Source: Clostridium omnivorum
GTDB taxonomy: Bacteria; Bacillota; Clostridia; Clostridiales; Clostridiaceae
Reading direction: 5' to 3'
Assembly (NCBI RefSeq): GCF_026012015.1
Contig: NZ_BRXR01000001.1
Location: 2,877,501-2,941,500, forward strand
DNA length: 64,000 bases
This document shows positions 41,963 to 51,139 of this stretch, piece after piece. The notes under the pieces were generated by a model that searched no databases, was not told where the DNA came from, and saw only the letters and a list, made by a program, of their open reading frames with translations. Made by a program: the position numbers and the translations under genes. Positions within the stretch are counted from its first letter, which is position 1. Every line of letters starts with the position of its first letter.

Positions 41963-42592
41963 ATGGATAATAAACAAACATATTTTAAAGAAATGGAAGA
42001 ACATCTAATGGAGGATCATAAGCCCTCTGATTATTTTAATAGTATAAAGGAAAAAACAGAGTTTAAGAATACCTTTCCTTTTAAAATGCTAGCAGATTTA
42101 GTGAATACACCTCAAAATGAAAAATATCATCCTGAGGGATCTGTTTGGAATCATACCATGCTGGTTTTGGATGAAGCCGCGAAAAGAAAGACAGACAGTG
42201 AGGATCCAAAGGCTTTTATGTGGAGTGCGCTATTGCATGATATAGGAAAGGCACCCACTACAAAGCTAAGAAAAGGAAGGATAACCTCTTATGATCATGA
42301 TAAAGTAGGAGAAGATATGGCTGCTAATTTTCTGAAAGAATACTATAAAGATAGAGAGTTTATTGATAAAGTTTCAGCCATAGTTAGGTGGCATATGCAG
42401 CCGCTGTTTGTACTTAAGGAGCTGCCCTTTGCAGATATAAAATCAATGGTAAAGGATATTGACATAGAAGAAGTAGCTCTTTTTTCATTGTGCGATAGAT
42501 TAGGAAGAGGCGGCAAGCTGGATAATGAAATTGAAAAGGAAAAAGAAAACAATGAGAAGTTTTTAAGAAGGTGTAAAAAGTATCTTAATTAA
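41963..42592 (+). CDS. HD-domain hydrolase
   Basis: The protein of 209 residues contains an HD domain: HPEGSVWNHTMLVLDEA, ALLHDIGKAPTTKLR with the His-Asp metal pair near residue 92, SYDHDKVGEDMA, and AIVRWHMQPL. The layout resembles the HD domain of bacterial tRNA nucleotidyltransferases, but the nucleotidyltransferase part is absent. It should be a metal-dependent phosphohydrolase; the substrate is unknown. Confidence 0.85.
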   Translation: MDNKQTYFKEMEEHLMEDHKPSDYFNSIKEKTEFKNTFPFKMLADLVNTPQNEKYHPEGSVWNHTMLVLDEAAKRKTDSEDPKAFMWSALLHDIGKAPTTKLRKGRITSYDHDKVGEDMAANFLKEYYKDREFIDKVSAIVRWHMQPLFVLKELPFADIKSMVKDIDIEEVALFSLCDRLGRGGKLDNEIEKEKENNEKFLRRCKKYLN

Positions 42593-42620
42593 AAACTATA
42601 ACAAAGATGAAAATTGAAAG

Positions 42621-42670
42621 AAGTATGGGAGCTTAACTACTAATACAAAGTTGCTTCTCATACTTTTTTT
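42621..42670 (+). terminator. Terminator after the HD gene
   Basis: AAGTATGGGAGC pairs with GCTTCTCATACTT with one bulge and G-U pairing, followed by a T run. Confidence 0.8.
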
Positions 42671-42912
42671 ATATAAAAAATAGTCAAAAAGAAATTGAGA
42701 CCTGCCTTAGTTAATTTCATAGACTTTTTTAGTGGTACCAAGAAGCTAAAATATTATACTTTTATTTAAAATTTGTTTATATATAAATAGAATTTAAACT
42801 AAGTATGAGTAAAAGGTTAAATTTATAGTACCAAATTATAAAGTTAGTACCATTTAAATGCGGTGGGTAAACCTTTACAATGATATTAAGAAAAAAATAT
42901 TGGAGGGGTAAC
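42671..42912 (+). promoter_or_regulatory. Upstream region of the second sugar importer with TAGTACCA repeats
   Basis: This spacer has two direct copies of TAGTACCA at 42826-42833 and 42845-42852, 19 bases apart, and a related GGTACCA at 42734-42740. AraC-type regulators often bind direct repeats about two helical turns apart, and one is encoded in this operon region. No clear -35/-10 pair was identified. GGAGGGG precedes the start codon. Confidence 0.45.
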
Positions 42913-44199
42913 ATGAAAAAAGTTAAGTTTTTAGTTACAGGACTTTTAGTTGTGAGTATGTTAGCTGGAGTAGGCTGTAGCAAGAAAGAAGATACAAGTA
43001 AAACTAGCACTGAGAAAACTAAGTTGGTATGGGCAGGCTGGTCAGGTGAAGAAGAAGCAAATAAAGGGATTATAAAAGATATAATTAACACTTATAATAC
43101 TTCCAAAGATAATGCTGAGATATCCTGGGTAGGATGGCCTTGGGCAAATACTTTGCAGCAGTTAATAATAAGAACACAAAGTAAACAAGAGCTTGATGTT
43201 GCTCAGGTTGACATGGCATGGCTAGCTACTTTAGCTAAAATGGATGTATTGGTTGACTTAAATGAAGTACTTGATAAGGATTGGATGAAGGAGAACATAA
43301 GTCCAGCAGCTTTAAACTCTGGAAATATTGGAGGAAAGCAGCTAGCAGTTCCATGGACTCAAGCATCAATAGGAATGGTATATAACCCTACAATACTAAA
43401 AAATGCAGGGGTAACTAAAGTACCAGAAACAGTTGCAGAATTTGAAGAAGCTCTTAAAAAGATTAAAGCTTATGACAAAAATATAATACCTTATGCAGCA
43501 GCTACTAAGGAAGCTGGAAGTATTTCTAAGGATATGAATGCTTGGTTCTGGACTTTTGGTGGACAGTACATTGATGATAGTGGAAAGGTAGTTATAAACA
43601 GTGAAGCTAATGAAAAGGCATTAACCTGGTATAAAGGGTTAAAGGACAATGGATACATTGCAATGGATCTAACTAGATTTGATGCAAGACAGTTATTTGC
43701 TCAAAATAAAGTTGCTTTCTATGACGATGCTATATTAGCAAAAGGAATAGCAAATAAAAACGGAGTTGCTACTGATAAATTAGATTCCACAATTCAACCA
43801 ATGTTAAGGCCAGTATTAAAAGCAGGGGATAAACCACAATCAACATTATGGGGACATCAATTAGTAATATTCAAGAGTTCTAAAGACAAAGCAAAGGCTG
43901 CAGATTTTATAAAATATTTAATAGGTAAAGACACAGCTATAAAGTATTTTACTGCTACAGGATCTGTACCAGTAGTAAAATCAGCAATTGAAGATGACAA
44001 GGTTAAAAATGATAAATGGTCAAGTCAGTGGTTAAAGACTACAGAAACAGGTAAGAAGGCAGAAACACAAAAATACGAAAATGATAGCCAGTTATCAACT
44101 ATTGTTACCGAGGAAATCCAAAACACACTTCTAGGAACCAAAACACCTAAAAAAGCTTTGGAGGATGCGGAAAAAAGGCTTAAAGAAAATTTAAACTAG
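42913..44199 (+). CDS. Sugar ABC transporter substrate-binding lipoprotein (CUT1)
   Basis: The protein of 428 residues has a lipoprotein signal ending in LAGVGC and a family 1 solute-binding fold (KLVWAGWSGEEEANKGIIKD, VPWTQASIGMVYNP, TLWGHQLVIFKSSKDKAKAA). ATG 42913 is chosen because it follows GGAGGGG; an earlier in-frame start lacks a site. It is the first gene of a binding-protein/permease/permease operon. The sugar is not identifiable; the adjacent FAD oxidoreductase and YesMN-like sensor suggest a plant or polysaccharide sugar. Confidence 0.92.
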   Translation: MKKVKFLVTGLLVVSMLAGVGCSKKEDTSKTSTEKTKLVWAGWSGEEEANKGIIKDIINTYNTSKDNAEISWVGWPWANTLQQLIIRTQSKQELDVAQVDMAWLATLAKMDVLVDLNEVLDKDWMKENISPAALNSGNIGGKQLAVPWTQASIGMVYNPTILKNAGVTKVPETVAEFEEALKKIKAYDKNIIPYAAATKEAGSISKDMNAWFWTFGGQYIDDSGKVVINSEANEKALTWYKGLKDNGYIAMDLTRFDARQLFAQNKVAFYDDAILAKGIANKNGVATDKLDSTIQPMLRPVLKAGDKPQSTLWGHQLVIFKSSKDKAKAADFIKYLIGKDTAIKYFTATGSVPVVKSAIEDDKVKNDKWSSQWLKTTETGKKAETQKYENDSQLSTIVTEEIQNTLLGTKTPKKALEDAEKRLKENLN

Positions 44200-44212
44200 A
44201 GAAGGTGACTAA

Positions 44213-45124
44213 ATGAATCTCTTTTCACAACAAAAATTGCAGGGGGATATAAAGAAGGATAGATTAACGGATGGCCAATTTGGCTTTCTGTTACTCCTTC
44301 CAGCACTTATAGTTTTTTCAGTTATTGTTTTATATCCGTTTATATCAGCGGTTGCTAGTAGTTTTTTTAAAGCAGATATGTTAACTACGAAAAGGACCTT
44401 TATAGGGCTAGATAATTTCAAAAGCATACTTATGGACCCTAACTTTCTAAAAATATTGATGAACACGTTTATATTTGTTGTAGGGACAACCTTGTTATCC
44501 TTCGTTTTAGGGTTTATTTGGGCAATATTATTAAATCAAGGCTTTAGAGGATCGGAAATTCTAAGAGGAATAACTCTAGTTAACTGGATAATACCAGGAA
44601 CAGCTATAGGCTTTCTTTGGATGTGGATATTCCATGGACAATTTGGAGTTTTAAACTACGTATTAAAAAGTTTAGGAATTATAAAAGATAATATTACCTG
44701 GCTGGCAGATCCTAAGTTTTCTATGCTGGCAGTTATTATAGCAAGAACATGGCAGTACATGCCTTGGTTTATGGCTTTGCTTATAGGAGGTTTAAAGGGG
44801 ATATCCTATGACATGATAGAAGCAGCTAGGATAGATGGAGCAAATAATTTTAAGGTTTTCACTAAGATAATATTACCCTCAATGAAAAATATAATTTACT
44901 TTGTTTTGTTACTTGGAACTATAGCAGGACTACAGCATTTTGATATTATATGGGTTATGACTACAGGAGGTCCTGGTATATCTACCACAACATTATCGGT
45001 TGAAGTTTATAAGACTGCCTTCCAAAACTGGAATTTAGGCAGAGCTTCAGCTATAGGAACAATCTGGGTTATTATTTTATCAGTATTTATGGTTTTATAT
45101 TTAAAACTACAAAAGGAAAGTTAA
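44213..45124 (+). CDS. Sugar ABC transporter permease, MalF/UgpA type
   Basis: This membrane protein of 303 residues has about six membrane segments (FLLLLPALIVFSVIVLYPFI first) and the docking loop MIEAARIDGANNFKVFTKII near residues 201-220. The ATG follows GAAGGTGA, 13 bases after the binding-protein stop. It pairs with the next permease to form the channel. The ATPase is missing from the locus, as in the mannoside importer. Confidence 0.92.
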   Translation: MNLFSQQKLQGDIKKDRLTDGQFGFLLLLPALIVFSVIVLYPFISAVASSFFKADMLTTKRTFIGLDNFKSILMDPNFLKILMNTFIFVVGTTLLSFVLGFIWAILLNQGFRGSEILRGITLVNWIIPGTAIGFLWMWIFHGQFGVLNYVLKSLGIIKDNITWLADPKFSMLAVIIARTWQYMPWFMALLIGGLKGISYDMIEAARIDGANNFKVFTKIILPSMKNIIYFVLLLGTIAGLQHFDIIWVMTTGGPGISTTTLSVEVYKTAFQNWNLGRASAIGTIWVIILSVFMVLYLKLQKES

Positions 45125-45138
45125 AGAGGAGGTAGAAC

Positions 45139-45993
45139 ATGTCTGAATATAAGTTATTTGATAATAAAAGTAAAGGCTTCAAAGTTTTCTTTATACTTTC
45201 TATGCTTGTTGTAGGATTATTTGTGTTATTTCCACTATACTGGATAATAATAACTGCACTGAAACCAGCAACGGAAGCTTTTAATGTTAATCCAAGTTTT
45301 TTTCCAAAGCATATAACCTTTGAGAATTTTAAACAGGTTATAACCGATAAAAGAATATTGACTTATTTAAAAAATAGCTTATTTGTTTCCTTTACTAGCT
45401 CATTTATAACTACAGTTTTATGTATTTATGCGGGATACAGTTTTTCAAAATTTAGGTACAGAGGAAGAAATTCATTTATGCTATTAGTTATGACTGCTCA
45501 AATGTTTCCTTTTGCGGTACTTTTGCTTACAATATATACAGTAATGCGTAGGCTTAACCTTTTAGATAACTATATATCTCTAATTTTATCCTTTGTAACC
45601 TTTACTTTACCAATGGGCACATTAACGTTAAAGTCTTATTTTGATGAAATTCCTGACTCACTGATTGAATCAGGCAGTATAGATGGTGCATCAAGGTTTA
45701 CTATAATGCATAAAATAATATTTCCATTAGTTGTACCAGGAGTGATATCCACAGCAATATATGGCTTTGTATGGAGCTGGAATGATTTATTATACTCCTT
45801 GACACTTGTAACTTCAGCAAGTAAAAGAACATTAGCACCAGGGCTTTCTCTTACCTATATGGGAGAATTTCAAAATAACTGGTCCAATATGATGGCAGCA
45901 TCGATTTTTGTATCTATACCTGTAGCATTAATATTTATTTTCTTGCAGAGGTATTTTATTCAAGGAATAACATCTGGTTCAGTTAAGGGATAA
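45139..45993 (+). CDS. Sugar ABC transporter permease, MalG/UgpE type
   Basis: The protein of 284 residues has six membrane segments and the docking loop LIESGSIDGASRFTIMHKII near residues 174-193. The ATG follows AGAGGAGG, 14 bases after the first permease. It is the last gene of the importer before a hairpin and the two-component system. Confidence 0.92.
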   Translation: MSEYKLFDNKSKGFKVFFILSMLVVGLFVLFPLYWIIITALKPATEAFNVNPSFFPKHITFENFKQVITDKRILTYLKNSLFVSFTSSFITTVLCIYAGYSFSKFRYRGRNSFMLLVMTAQMFPFAVLLLTIYTVMRRLNLLDNYISLILSFVTFTLPMGTLTLKSYFDEIPDSLIESGSIDGASRFTIMHKIIFPLVVPGVISTAIYGFVWSWNDLLYSLTLVTSASKRTLAPGLSLTYMGEFQNNWSNMMAASIFVSIPVALIFIFLQRYFIQGITSGSVKG

Positions 45994-46016
45994 GTTTTAA
46001 AATAGGCAATAATAAT

Positions 46017-46045
46017 AAATAGGCTGTCAATTCGATAGCCTATTT
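46017..46045 (+). terminator. Hairpin after the second sugar importer
   Basis: AAATAGGCTGTC and GATAGCCTATTT form a 12-bp stem with one wobble and an AATTC loop. The following sequence is only partly T-rich, so read-through into the regulator genes is possible. Confidence 0.6.
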
Positions 46046-46141
46046 AGGCTATTATTTAATTTAAAAGGATTTTATAGCTAGTTGTAGAATAGGTTTATGG
46101 TTAAGTTGGTGAAATTCCTTAAATTGCAGGTGGTGATTTAA

Positions 46142-47299
46142 TTGTATAATCTCGTTATAGCTGATGATGAAAAAAATATAAGAGAAGGCTTGGCTAAGTT
46201 TATTGATTGGGAAGAACTTGGATTTAAGGTGGTTTTCAAATGCGAAGATGGCGAAGAAGTGATAGATTATATGAACAGCATGGCTGTGGATGTTATTCTA
46301 TGCGATATCAGGATGAATAAAGTTTCAGGCCTTGATGTAGCAAAATATGCCTTTGAGAACTTTAAAGGAGTTAAAATAGTTTTAATAAGTGGGTATCAGG
46401 AATTTGAGTATGCCAAGAAAGCTTTAGAATATAACGTGTTTTCATATATTGTAAAGCCCATAGACATAGAAGAAATTAAAGAAAAGTTTTTAAAAATAAA
46501 GAAAGACTTAGACCATAAAAAATATATTAGTCAGGAAATAAAAGAAGATAAGATTAAGATTGAAGAGGCTCAAAATAGAATAAAGGAATTGATGGGTAAT
46601 CCAGAAGTGACTATTGAAAGAACTCAAAAGTCTATTTTAAAGTATCAGGAAGCTTTAATAGACAGTTTTTTAAACTTTGATAAAGACTCGATATGCAGCT
46701 ATCAAAGTAATATTTCTTCAGAACTAAAGCTGATTCCTTTTACTATAGGATTAAAGTTTTTAAAAAATACCTTAGTGCTTTTGTATAACTCTATCGAAAA
46801 TCAATATTCTGGACTAATTATAAAGGATGATTTAAAAAGAAATATAAAAGAAATAAGCTTAACAAAGGACTACAACAATGCAATAAATATTTTTGAAAAG
46901 TGGATAAATGTATCTATAGAAGCAATAGAACAGAATAATAGCAGTAACATAGATCTTGTGATAAAAAGGGCAAATAGATATATTGAGGATAATTATTCTG
47001 AGGATTTAACTTTAGAAAAGGTAGCTGAGCATGTTTATTTAAGCCCAGTATACTTAAGCAAAATATATAAAAAGAAAATGGGAGTTAATTTTATAGATTA
47101 TGTAACTAATATTAGGATTGAAAGAGCAAAGGAACTTCTTAGCAACAGGCATATTAAAGTATATGAAATATCAGGGCTTGTGGGTTATAAGAATTTAAAG
47201 TATTTTTATAAGGTTTTTAAGAATTATACTGGGTTAACTCCTAATAAATATAGAGAAATAATTTTAAGCAGCAAATCAGATGATATGTCTAAAAGATAG
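46142..47299 (+). CDS. YesN-like response regulator with AraC DNA-binding domain
   Basis: The protein of 385 residues has a receiver domain (NLVIADDEKNIREGLAKFID, CDIRMNKVSGLD with the phospho-acceptor Asp near residue 55, VKPID). A middle linker follows, then a C-terminal AraC double helix-turn-helix (LEKVAEHVYLSPVYLSKIYK, VYEISGLVGYKNLKYFYKVF). This layout is typical of regulators that control CUT1 sugar operons. It starts at TTG behind AGGTGGTGA. The sensor kinase gene follows directly. Confidence 0.93.
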   Translation: MYNLVIADDEKNIREGLAKFIDWEELGFKVVFKCEDGEEVIDYMNSMAVDVILCDIRMNKVSGLDVAKYAFENFKGVKIVLISGYQEFEYAKKALEYNVFSYIVKPIDIEEIKEKFLKIKKDLDHKKYISQEIKEDKIKIEEAQNRIKELMGNPEVTIERTQKSILKYQEALIDSFLNFDKDSICSYQSNISSELKLIPFTIGLKFLKNTLVLLYNSIENQYSGLIIKDDLKRNIKEISLTKDYNNAINIFEKWINVSIEAIEQNNSSNIDLVIKRANRYIEDNYSEDLTLEKVAEHVYLSPVYLSKIYKKKMGVNFIDYVTNIRIERAKELLSNRHIKVYEISGLVGYKNLKYFYKVFKNYTGLTPNKYREIILSSKSDDMSKR

Positions 47300-47307
47300 G
47301 TGTGGAG

Positions 47308-49113
47308 ATGAGAAAATTTAAGAGTATAAATATATGGAAATATATTAAAGAATACAGATTTAATAGCATTTTAGTAAAATATTTTATCAGTATAAATCTC
47401 TTCATTACTATTCCAATGTTTGTAGCTGTTTCTATTGCCTTTAATTATTTAAATAATGTTTATAAGAACGAGGTTAGGAATGCAAATTTATCGGCATTAT
47501 CAAGAACAAAGGACAGTATAGATATGATAAGCAGACAGGTTGAGACTACACTGCTAAGCTTAGCTACAGATTCAGAAGTTGAAAGCTTACTTTCTTTTAA
47601 CAGCAGTGACTATTCAAAAAAAGATTATAATATGCTAAGAAATATAAGCGGCATTGAAAAAGTAGTAAATACTTATATTTATTATGGAGATTTCATAAAT
47701 TCTATATGTATTTATTCTGATAAAAGCAAGTATAAAGTTGTTACCAGTAATATGAATTATATAGAATGGAAGTATGGTGAAACTTTAGAAAACCAGTTTG
47801 TGGAAAATAAAGATAAGACATATTGGATTTCAGTAATACCGGATAAAAATACCATATCCTTTTTTAGAAATATACCTATTTATAATGGGAATAAAAAGGG
47901 CCTAGTTGTAGTTAGCGTTGATATAGATAAAATAAATCAATTAATTAACCTGAATAAGGATAAATCTGTTAAGGACTTCTATATATTAAATAAAAATCAA
48001 ATAGTATTTAGTAAGGATAAAAGTTTATTAAATAAAGATATCACAACCACTAAGGATTTTAAAGGGGTGGATGTATATAAAATAGGAAACACCGATACAA
48101 TTAAAGTTAACGACAAGGAGTATTTTGTATACAATATTAGGTCTGACTACAATGATTGGAATTTTGTATCTCTAGTTAGTGCAGAAGAAAACAATGCTAA
48201 GGTTAATAAAATTAAAGATATTATAACTATGTTCCTACTATTTAGTATTATAACTGTACTAATAATTTCCTTCTTTATAGCAGTAAATCTTTTTACACCA
48301 ATAGAGGAAATGCTGGAGATATTAGAAAAAAAACCACATGGCAATATACAAAAATATAGTAAGACTAAGATAAATGAGTTGAAAATAATTTCTAGAGGCC
48401 TAGAGAGTTCAATTAATGATGTTCAAAATCTTAAAGGTGAGCTGGAAGAAAGAATGGATCTCCTTAAAAAGGCTAGATCTATTGCACTTCAATCTCAAAT
48501 TAACTCCCACTTTCTATTTAATACCTTGGAAAATATAAAGTGGAAGGTCATGGAATTCACGAATGGTGAGAATGAAGGAAGCAAAATGATATCTAATCTT
48601 TCAAAGCTATTAAGGATAGGTTTAAATACAAAAGATTATATGAACACTTTAGATAAAGAGTTACAGCATGTAAGAATTTACTTAGATATTCAAAAGGTAA
48701 GATATGAGGATAAATTTGAAGTAATTTATGATATAGAGGATGAGACACTATCTGCTATTTTACCTAAGATAACTCTGCAGCCAATTGTTGAAAATGCTAT
48801 ATATCATGGAATTAAGCCTAGTGATAAAAAATGTGTTTTAACAATAAAAGCATATATAATGGAAGAAAATTTGATAATAGAAATAATAGATAACGGAGTA
48901 GGCATTGAGGAAGAAAAGTGTAGAGTGATAAATAATGAACTGCAGACTGAATATATTAAAGAAGAAAATCATATAGGCATTAAAAATGTTAATCAGCGCA
49001 TAAAGCTAAGCTTTGGAGAAAAGTATGGAATAGAAATAAAGAGTAAGATAAATCTTGGAACAAGAATAATTATGTCTATTCCATATACAAAGGAATTTAT
49101 AGATATACAATAA
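47308..49113 (+). CDS. YesM-like sensor histidine kinase
   Basis: The protein of about 601 residues has an N-terminal membrane segment (residues about 22-47), a large extracellular dCache-like sensor to about residue 290, and a second membrane segment near 300-322. A HAMP domain and coiled coil follow. The His_kinase domain has the motif LQSQINSHFLFNTLENIKW, and the ATPase part has IVENAIYHG, DNGVGI and GIKNVNQR. ATG 47308 is spaced from AGGTG; GTG 47302 overlaps it. It probably senses an extracellular sugar or the loaded binding protein. Confidence 0.92.
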   Translation: MRKFKSINIWKYIKEYRFNSILVKYFISINLFITIPMFVAVSIAFNYLNNVYKNEVRNANLSALSRTKDSIDMISRQVETTLLSLATDSEVESLLSFNSSDYSKKDYNMLRNISGIEKVVNTYIYYGDFINSICIYSDKSKYKVVTSNMNYIEWKYGETLENQFVENKDKTYWISVIPDKNTISFFRNIPIYNGNKKGLVVVSVDIDKINQLINLNKDKSVKDFYILNKNQIVFSKDKSLLNKDITTTKDFKGVDVYKIGNTDTIKVNDKEYFVYNIRSDYNDWNFVSLVSAEENNAKVNKIKDIITMFLLFSIITVLIISFFIAVNLFTPIEEMLEILEKKPHGNIQKYSKTKINELKIISRGLESSINDVQNLKGELEERMDLLKKARSIALQSQINSHFLFNTLENIKWKVMEFTNGENEGSKMISNLSKLLRIGLNTKDYMNTLDKELQHVRIYLDIQKVRYEDKFEVIYDIEDETLSAILPKITLQPIVENAIYHGIKPSDKKCVLTIKAYIMEENLIIEIIDNGVGIEEEKCRVINNELQTEYIKEENHIGIKNVNQRIKLSFGEKYGIEIKSKINLGTRIIMSIPYTKEFIDIQ

Positions 49114-49144
49114 ATAAAGTTGATTATCCGGGAGGATTTAAGCT

Positions 49145-50905
49145 ATGGAACATATTAAAAAGAAATATGAGGTCGTAATTGTAGGAGGAGGGTTGTCAGG
49201 TCTTTGTGCTGCTATTGCTTCTGCAAGAGAAGGTGCAGCCACTGCATTAATTCACAATAGGCCAGTTCTTGGAGGTAATGCAAGTTCTGAAATAAGAATG
49301 CATATTTGTGGAGCTGATAATCATGGACATAGAGCTAATGCAAGAGAAACAGGAATACTAGAGGAGATATTATTAGAAAATAGAAAAAGAAATCCTCAAA
49401 ACTCATATTCGGTATTTGACACAATTCTATGGGAAAAAGCTAAATTTCAAGAGGGGTTGGACTTGTACTTGAATACCCATATGACAGATGTAGTAGCTAA
49501 TGAGGATAAAATAGAAGCGGTTGTTGCAGAGCAAATTACAACTGAGAAAAATTTTCAAATAAAGGGTGATATTTTTATAGATGCCACCGGAGATGGTACT
49601 TTAGCATACCTTTCTGGAGCAGATTACGTTGTTGGAAGAGAAAGCAGAGATACTTTTAATGAGCCACATGCTCCAGAAAAAGGAGATAACTGTACTATGG
49701 GCAACACTCTTTTATTTAAGACTATAGATATGGGACATCCTGTGCCTTTTGAAAAGCCGTTTTGGGCAAACACTTACACAGAAGAAGACTTAAATGGACG
49801 GGAACATGGGAATAGTGGCTTTAATTATTGGTGGATTGAGCTCGGAGGAGATGAGCTTGACGTTATTTCAGATGGAGAGGTTATAAGAGATGAGCTTTTA
49901 AAGGCAGTATATGGGGTATGGGATCATATAAAAAATGCCGGAGATCATGGAGCGGAAAATTATGCTCTTGACTGGGTTGGTTTTTTACCTGGTAAAAGGG
50001 AGAGTAGAAGGATAATAGGAGACTACATTTTAAATGAAGGTGACTTAGCAAATAATACACAATTTGAGGATGCAGTTGCCTATGGCGGATGGCCAATGGA
50101 CATGCATGCAGTAGGTGGATTAAGGACAAGAATTGAACCAACGGAATATATAAATGTTCCAGATGTATATCAAATTCCTTATAGAAGCTTATACTCAAAG
50201 AATATTACAAATCTTATGATTGCAGGAAGAGCAATTAGTACTTCACATATGGCCTTTGGATCTACCAGAGTTATGGGAACCTGCTCTGTAGTTGGTCAAG
50301 CAGCGGGTACTGCAGCAGCTATGGCTGCTAAAAGAGGATGCTATCCAAAGGAAATAATTAATAATATTAAAGAACTTCAGTTAAAATTACTTAGAGATGA
50401 TGCTTACATTCCAGGGGTTGTAAACAATAATCCTAATAATAAAGCAAGGAGTGCTAAGATAACCTGTTCATCTTATGAAGAAAGCTGTGAATGCTATAAT
50501 GTTACAAATGGTATAGCAAGGACAGTTCACAATACTTTTAATTGTTGGATTTCAAAGCCCCTTGATGGAAAAGTACAATGGATAGAACTAAGCTTTGATT
50601 CGCCTATTTCTGCTGATAGTATTGAAATAAAATTTGATTCAAATCTCTCAAAACAGCTTATGCTGTCAATGTTTAAAAATGGCTTAGAAGGACAAGAAAA
50701 AGGAATTCCAAAGGAACTAGTGAAAGATTACGAAGTAAACTTCATGTTTAAAGACAATGTAGTAAGGACAATTAGCATAAGTGATAATTATTTGCGCTTT
50801 AGAAAGCATGAGTTAGATAATTTAAAATTTGATAAAGTGAGAATTAATATAAGTAGAACAAACGGGGATGAAAGAGCACGTATATTTGAAATTAGTATAT
50901 TTTAA
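49145..50905 (+). CDS. FAD-dependent oxidoreductase with C-terminal beta domain
   Basis: The protein of 586 residues opens with a dinucleotide-binding motif (VVIVGGGLSGLCAAIASARE). GGNASSEIRMHICGADNHG, FIDATGDGTLAYLSGADYVV and the late AGRAISTSHMAFGSTRVMGT segment follow, which mark the FAD-dependent oxidoreductase family of PF12831 type. The last 120 or so residues (CWISKPLDGKVQWIELSFD, SPISADSIEIKFDS) look like a separate beta-sandwich. No signal peptide is present. It probably oxidises a sugar taken up by the neighbouring importer; the substrate is unknown. Confidence 0.85.
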   Translation: MEHIKKKYEVVIVGGGLSGLCAAIASAREGAATALIHNRPVLGGNASSEIRMHICGADNHGHRANARETGILEEILLENRKRNPQNSYSVFDTILWEKAKFQEGLDLYLNTHMTDVVANEDKIEAVVAEQITTEKNFQIKGDIFIDATGDGTLAYLSGADYVVGRESRDTFNEPHAPEKGDNCTMGNTLLFKTIDMGHPVPFEKPFWANTYTEEDLNGREHGNSGFNYWWIELGGDELDVISDGEVIRDELLKAVYGVWDHIKNAGDHGAENYALDWVGFLPGKRESRRIIGDYILNEGDLANNTQFEDAVAYGGWPMDMHAVGGLRTRIEPTEYINVPDVYQIPYRSLYSKNITNLMIAGRAISTSHMAFGSTRVMGTCSVVGQAAGTAAAMAAKRGCYPKEIINNIKELQLKLLRDDAYIPGVVNNNPNNKARSAKITCSSYEESCECYNVTNGIARTVHNTFNCWISKPLDGKVQWIELSFDSPISADSIEIKFDSNLSKQLMLSMFKNGLEGQEKGIPKELVKDYEVNFMFKDNVVRTISISDNYLRFRKHELDNLKFDKVRINISRTNGDERARIFEISIF

Positions 50906-50955
50906 TAACGTTGTGAAGTAAGTGCAGTATATGAGTAAAAACTTTATATTATTAT

Positions 50956-50989
50956 AAAAAAGCGAGAATATATGAACTCGCTTTTTTTT
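50956..50989 (+). terminator. Terminator after the FAD oxidoreductase gene
   Basis: AAAAAAGCGAG and CTCGCTTTTTT pair around a 10-base loop, followed by more T. Confidence 0.9.
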
Positions 50990-51139
50990 ATAATATATTT
51001 TAGAAAAATTAAATTCATTCAAGAAAAATACGTCCAAGATTTTAAATGTTTGTTTATAGCTAACGAATATTATGTAAGAAATATTCTAGCAAATTCAGTT
51101 TGAATAATGTACTATATATAGAGAGGGTGGTGACATTAA

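Noticed and set aside
49881-50198. 105-residue minus-strand frame inside the FAD oxidoreductase gene
   Set aside because: It is a shadow of a well-supported gene, with His/Leu-rich composition typical of antisense frames.
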